Assembly: GCA_000433335.1 (NCBI GenBank)
Contig: HF996747.1
Coordinates: 7,807 to 16,832 of the forward strand
Source: Clostridium sp. CAG:1219
GTDB taxonomy: Bacteria; Bacillota; Clostridia; TANB77; CAG-465
DNA: 9,026 bases
Direction of reading: 5' to 3'
Shown here: positions 5,253 to 9,026 of the stretch, one piece after another
How the letters are laid out: the number at the start of each line of letters is the position of its first letter
Numbering within the stretch: position 1 is the stretch's first letter
Made by a program: the position numbers and the translations under genes
Notes under the pieces: generated by a model
What the model was told of the DNA's origin: nothing
What the model saw: the letters and a program-made list of their open reading frames with translations, nothing else
The model's database searches: none

Positions 5253-8200
5253 TTATTTTAATTTAATATTTTCTTCTCCAAACATTTTTACCAATTTATT
5301 TAATGTATAATTATTAGAATTTACCCATGAATCCCTAGATAGTAATTTTAATTTATTTGTTCCTTCATAATATATATATACTGGTACTTCTCCCTTAAAT
5401 TCACCTTCTAAGTTTTGCATTGCTAAAATAACATTTCCCTCTAATTCAAATTTGTCTTTCGGTAATCTTATATAGAGTTTTTGTTCTTTTTTTAATTGTT
5501 TTAAATTAGATACTATTACCTTTGGTAATTCCTCATCTTTTTTTGAAACCTTTCCTTCAGCTAATAAAATTTCTCCTACTTTTATTAACTCAAAATGTTT
5601 TGAAAATATATTTGGAAAAATTATTATTTCAATTGGGACTCCACTATCATCCTCTATTTGTGCAAACATCATTTCTTTACCACTTTTTGTAGAAAGAATT
5701 TTAGTCTTTGTAACTATACCACAAACCTTTATTTCTTTTCCATCGTACATATCTTTATTTTCTTCATCTATAAAGTCAATTCCTTTTGCTACACCACTTA
5801 TTTTATTTATAACGCTTATATAGTCATCAAGCGGTGTTCCAGATACATACATTCCAAGTACTTCTTTTTCCATATTTAATATTTCTTGTTTAGTTGGAGT
5901 CAAATTACTCTTTTTAATAACTATCTTATTATCTTCATGAGAACTTTCAGATAAATTAAGTGAGAAAATATCTAATTGATTTATATAATTATTCTGCTTT
6001 ACACTAAGTACACTATCCAGTATTGATTCAAAAGAGTTAAGTAGGTCAAATCTATTTAGATCAGATTCTAATCTATCGAAGCAGCCTGCTTCTATTAAAC
6101 TTTCAATACATTTTTTATTTATAGCCTCGCCTGCTGTTCTTTTTATAAAATCTACAAATGAAGTAAATTTCCCATTTAGCTTTCTTTCTTTTAGTACCTC
6201 TTCAATTGCATTTTTACCAACATTTTTTATTGTGACAAGTGCGAATCTAATCTTTCCATCTACTACAGAAAATTTTTCAAAACTTTCATTAATATCTGGT
6301 TTTAGTACTTCAATTCCAATTTTTTTACATTCTGAAATATATTTAGGGATTTTATTCTGGTCTCCTAGCATACTATTCATTGTAGCTGCAAAAAATTCTT
6401 GTGGATAATGTACTCTAAGATATGCTGTTTTGTATGCTACTACTGCATAACATGCAGCATGGGATTTATTAAAGGCATATTTTGCAAAATCGGATATTTC
6501 ATCAAATATTTTTATAGCATCTTCTTTTTCAATAGCATTTTTACTACATCCAATTATAAAATTTTCTCTCTCGTTATTCAACACATCAGCCTTCTTTTTA
6601 GCCATTGCGCGCCTTACAATATCTGCTCTTCCAAAAGAATAACCCGCTAAAGTTCTAAAAATCTGCATTACTTGTTCTTGATATACCATACATCCGTTAG
6701 TCACCTTTAAAATAGGTGCTAAAGCTGGATGTGTGTACTCTATTTTTCCACTTCTTTTATTTTTAACATACTTTTCTATTTGATCCATAGGTCCTGGTCT
6801 GTACAATGAAAGTACAACAATTATATCTTCTATATTATCTGGTTGAACCTCTCTTAAAACATTTCTTATTCCCTGACTTTCGAGTTGGAAAACTCCATCT
6901 GTTTTTCCACTGCAAAGTAGTTTATAAACTTCTTTGTCATCATACTTTTCATCATCAAAAATTTCTATGCCTCTAGTTTTCTTTATTAATTCTATAGCAT
7001 TCTGTATGACAGTTAAAGTTCTTAGTCCCAAAAAATCCATTTTTAAAAGTCCAAGTTCTTCTAGTAAATTCATAGTATATTGAGTTGATATACCTTCATC
7101 TGACATATAAAGTGGAACATAAGATGAAACTTCCTCTTTAGTTATAACAACACCTGCAGCATGTGTTGAAGCATGTCTTGGAAGTCCTTCAAGACGTTTT
7201 GATATATCTATTATTTTTCTTGCTGTTTCATTTTCTTGATATATTTTTAAAAGTTCAGAAGATTCCTCAAGTGCCCTATCTAAAGTCATTTTAATTTCTT
7301 GTGGTATAAGCTTTGCTATAGCATCTGTTTCTTGATATGATACTCCAAGAGCCCTTCCAGTATCACGCACAACAGCACGAGCTGCAAGTGTACCAAAAGT
7401 TATAATTTGTGCCACATGTTCCCTTCCATATTTTTTAGCTACATATTCTATTACTTCTCCTCTTCTTTCATAGCAAAAGTCTATATCAAAATCTGGCATA
7501 CTCACTCTTTCAGGATTTAAAAATCTCTCAAATATTAGATTAAATCTAAGTGGATCTATCGCTGTTATCCCAATTAAATATGCACATATTGATCCGGCTC
7601 CACTTCCCCTGCCAGGTCCTACTGCAATATTTACACTTTTAGCGTAATTTACGAAGTCTTGCACTATCAAAAAGTAATCAATATATCCCATTTTATCAAT
7701 TACTTCTATTTCATAGTTCATCCTTTTTTCAGCTTCTTTTTTGAGTTCACTATCCTTATATTTTTCATCAATTCCTTTTTTACACATTCTAATAAAATAT
7801 TCTCTATGTGATATATTCTCATCTATTTTGAATTCTGGTAATATTGTTTTTCCAAATTGCAAAGTAACATTACATTTTTCAGCAATTTTTACGGTGTTTT
7901 CTATAGCTTCATTAAGATAAGAAAAATTTTCTTGCATTTGTTCTTTGTTCTTTAAATAAAATTCGTTTGTTTTAAATGAAAGTCTATTCTCATCTTGCAT
8001 AGTTTTTCTAGTGCCTATACAAAGCAATACTTCATGTGTATAATAATCTTCTTCATTCAAATAATGGCAGTCATTTGTTGCTACAAGTGGAATATCAAGT
8101 TCTTTTGAGATTTGAATTAATTTTTGATTAACAAGTGTTTGTTCCCTCAATTTATTAGATTGAACTTCTAAATAAAAATCTTCTCCAAAAATATTTTTAA

Positions 8201-8681
8201 ATTCTATTGCACTTTCTTTTGCACCTTCATAATTATTATTTAGTATTTTTCTTGGAATTTCACCCATAATGCAAGCCGAAAGACATATTAGTCCTTCATG
8301 GTACTTTTTCAAAAGTTCTTTATCTATTCTTGGTTTATAATAAAAACCCTCTGTATAGGATATAGATGACAGTTTAACTAAATTTTTATATCCAATATTA
8401 TTTTTGGCAAGTAATATTAGATGGTTAGGCTCGTTATCAATTTTTGCCTCTTTATCCGTGTGAGATCTTTTAGCAACGTATGCCTCCATTCCTATAATAG
8501 GCTTTATACCATTGCTCATACATTCTTTATAAAAATTAATAGCTCCAAACATATTGCCATGGTCTGTAATAGCAACAGCACTCATGCCATTTTCTTTTAC
8601 TTTTTTTACTAATTCATTAATTCTTATAGCTCCATCAAGCAGACTATATTCAGTATGAACATGCAAATGTACAAAATCCAA
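5253..8681 (-). CDS. dnaE: DNA polymerase III alpha subunit (DnaE type)
   Basis: This is a replicative C-family polymerase. Numbered from the TTG at 8681 (1142 residues), the PHP domain (about 1-270) starts DFVHLHVHTEYSLLDGA and keeps candidate metal ligands His7, His9, Asp16, His41, Glu66, His87, Cys137, Asp204 and His206. The polymerase core has PGRGSGAGS (356-364), the catalytic PDFDIDF (396-402, Asp399/Asp401) and the third aspartate in KMDFLGLRTL (Asp549). A helix-hairpin-helix region (about 790-880) is followed by a beta-clamp binding motif QLDIF (902-906) and an OB-fold (about 982-1062). It is DnaE, not PolC, because no exonuclease insertion is present. A GTG at 8690 is in frame, but the predicted transcription start near 8696 leaves it no ribosome binding site. 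GAGGTGA (8687-8693) is five bases before the TTG, and the protein then begins like its relatives. The partner PolC, if there is one, is outside the window. Confidence 0.96.
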   Translation of the reverse strand: MDFVHLHVHTEYSLLDGAIRINELVKKVKENGMSAVAITDHGNMFGAINFYKECMSNGIKPIIGMEAYVAKRSHTDKEAKIDNEPNHLILLAKNNIGYKNLVKLSSISYTEGFYYKPRIDKELLKKYHEGLICLSACIMGEIPRKILNNNYEGAKESAIEFKNIFGEDFYLEVQSNKLREQTLVNQKLIQISKELDIPLVATNDCHYLNEEDYYTHEVLLCIGTRKTMQDENRLSFKTNEFYLKNKEQMQENFSYLNEAIENTVKIAEKCNVTLQFGKTILPEFKIDENISHREYFIRMCKKGIDEKYKDSELKKEAEKRMNYEIEVIDKMGYIDYFLIVQDFVNYAKSVNIAVGPGRGSGAGSICAYLIGITAIDPLRFNLIFERFLNPERVSMPDFDIDFCYERRGEVIEYVAKKYGREHVAQIITFGTLAARAVVRDTGRALGVSYQETDAIAKLIPQEIKMTLDRALEESSELLKIYQENETARKIIDISKRLEGLPRHASTHAAGVVITKEEVSSYVPLYMSDEGISTQYTMNLLEELGLLKMDFLGLRTLTVIQNAIELIKKTRGIEIFDDEKYDDKEVYKLLCSGKTDGVFQLESQGIRNVLREVQPDNIEDIIVVLSLYRPGPMDQIEKYVKNKRSGKIEYTHPALAPILKVTNGCMVYQEQVMQIFRTLAGYSFGRADIVRRAMAKKKADVLNNERENFIIGCSKNAIEKEDAIKIFDEISDFAKYAFNKSHAACYAVVAYKTAYLRVHYPQEFFAATMNSMLGDQNKIPKYISECKKIGIEVLKPDINESFEKFSVVDGKIRFALVTIKNVGKNAIEEVLKERKLNGKFTSFVDFIKRTAGEAINKKCIESLIEAGCFDRLESDLNRFDLLNSFESILDSVLSVKQNNYINQLDIFSLNLSESSHEDNKIVIKKSNLTPTKQEILNMEKEVLGMYVSGTPLDDYISVINKISGVAKGIDFIDEENKDMYDGKEIKVCGIVTKTKILSTKSGKEMMFAQIEDDSGVPIEIIIFPNIFSKHFELIKVGEILLAEGKVSKKDEELPKVIVSNLKQLKKEQKLYIRLPKDKFELEGNVILAMQNLEGEFKGEVPVYIYYEGTNKLKLLSRDSWVNSNNYTLNKLVKMFGEENIKLK

Positions 8682-8695
8682 AAATCTCACCTCGT

Positions 8696-8731
8696 TTCCT
8701 ACATTATATCAAACAGAAGTTTTAAAATCAA
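8696..8731 (-). promoter_or_regulatory. Sigma-A promoter of dnaE
   Basis: On the minus strand TTGATT (8726-8731), a 17-base spacer and TATAAT (8703-8708) predict a start near 8696, only about 15 bases before the TTG start of dnaE. The -35 box lies directly after the T-run of the pgi terminator. Confidence 0.8.
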
Positions 8732-8732
8732 G

Positions 8733-8758
8733 AAAAAAAGACAGATATCAATCTGCCT
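8733..8758 (-). terminator. Rho-independent terminator of pgi
   Basis: Ten bases after the pgi stop, AGGCAGAT and ATCTGTCT (8751-8758 and 8739-8746) form an 8-bp stem with one G-U pair and a 4-base loop. Seven T follow on the minus strand (complement of 8733-8739). Confidence 0.85.
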
Positions 8759-8767
8759 CTAAAAAAA

Positions 8768-9026
8768 TTACTTTTTTAATAAATCCATCATATTTTTCTT
8801 GTACGCCTCTACTCCTGGTTGGTTAAATGGATTAACGCCTAAAATATATCCACTCATAGCACACGCTTTTTCAAAAAAGTATATTAATTCACCTATATTG
8901 TATTCTGTTAAATCTTGTATATTTATAACTGTCACTGGTACTTTTCCACTAACATGGGCCTTAACAGTTCCTAAAAATGCTTGTTTATTAATATAGTCTA
9001 TTTCTTTTCCTGCTAAGTAATTTAGG
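8768..9026 (-). CDS. pgi: Glucose-6-phosphate isomerase, last 85 codons (gene runs off right edge)
   Basis: Pgi interconverts glucose 6-phosphate and fructose 6-phosphate in glycolysis and gluconeogenesis. My translation of the fragment begins [16 protein letters not shown] and ends NMMDLLKK before a TAA. It contains [19 protein letters not shown] and then [11 protein letters not shown]. The [18 protein letters not shown] stretch fits the second PGI family signature (G-x-I-L-x4-F-N-Q-x-G-V-E-x2-K), including the conserved C-terminal lysine. The sequence resembles the roughly 450-residue Gram-positive form, so about four fifths of the gene is missing. The gene ends in its own terminator, so dnaE downstream is transcribed separately. 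Confidence 0.95.
   Translation of the reverse strand, partial: LNYLAGKEIDYINKQAFLGTVKAHVSGKVPVTVINIQDLTEYNIGELIYFFEKACAMSGYILGVNPFNQPGVEAYKKNMMDLLKK

Noticed and set aside
8799..8996. Open plus-strand frame of 65 codons
   Set aside because: It lies entirely opposite the pgi fragment, whose protein matches a known family. The plus-strand frame has no ribosome binding site and no recognisable protein features.

Overview
The window is an ordinary-looking piece of an AT-rich (about 30% GC by eye) bacterial chromosome, most likely from a Clostridia-type member of the Bacillota. The reasons are near-consensus sigma-A promoters with 17-base spacers, strong AGGAGG-type ribosome binding sites, use of TTG as a start, the hisS-aspS gene pair, a cysteine-rich histidyl-tRNA synthetase of the kind I associate with Clostridia, and an NfeD-SPFH pair. 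I cannot name a genus. Coding density is high. No mobile element, CRISPR array, tRNA or rRNA is visible, and I found no convincing new defence or metabolic system. The points of interest are regulatory layout, start-site corrections and protein details.

Layout from left to right. On the minus strand (read right to left) are an M23 peptidoglycan hydrolase with a membrane anchor (2559-3563), rpsO for ribosomal protein S15 (2179-2442), hisS (857-2107) and the beginning of aspS (1-834, running off the left edge). rpsO ends in a hairpin terminator, and the hisS promoter is built into that terminator. hisS and aspS are 22 bases apart and form one transcription unit, with no room for a T-box leader. 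From a divergent control region (about 3597-3822), two strong promoters face left towards the peptidase gene and one faces right. The rightward one drives a two-gene plus-strand operon: a small NfeD-like membrane protein (3823-4263) and an SPFH/band-7 scaffold protein (4275-5207).

The SPFH gene meets dnaE head-on (minus strand, 5253-8681) at a hairpin that can terminate both transcripts. dnaE encodes the DNA polymerase III alpha subunit with all nine putative metal ligands of the PHP domain. Its promoter sits directly after the terminator of the next gene, pgi (glucose-6-phosphate isomerase), of which only the last 85 codons lie in the window (8768-9026).

Functionally the window mixes translation (S15, HisRS, AspRS), replication (DnaE), glycolysis (Pgi), wall remodelling (M23) and membrane microdomain organisation (NfeD-SPFH). 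Apart from hisS-aspS and nfeD-SPFH, the neighbours look independently transcribed. Two starts given by the longest open frames (a TTG at 3590 and a GTG at 8690) lie within a few bases of the predicted transcription starts, so I use the next downstream starts with good ribosome binding sites.
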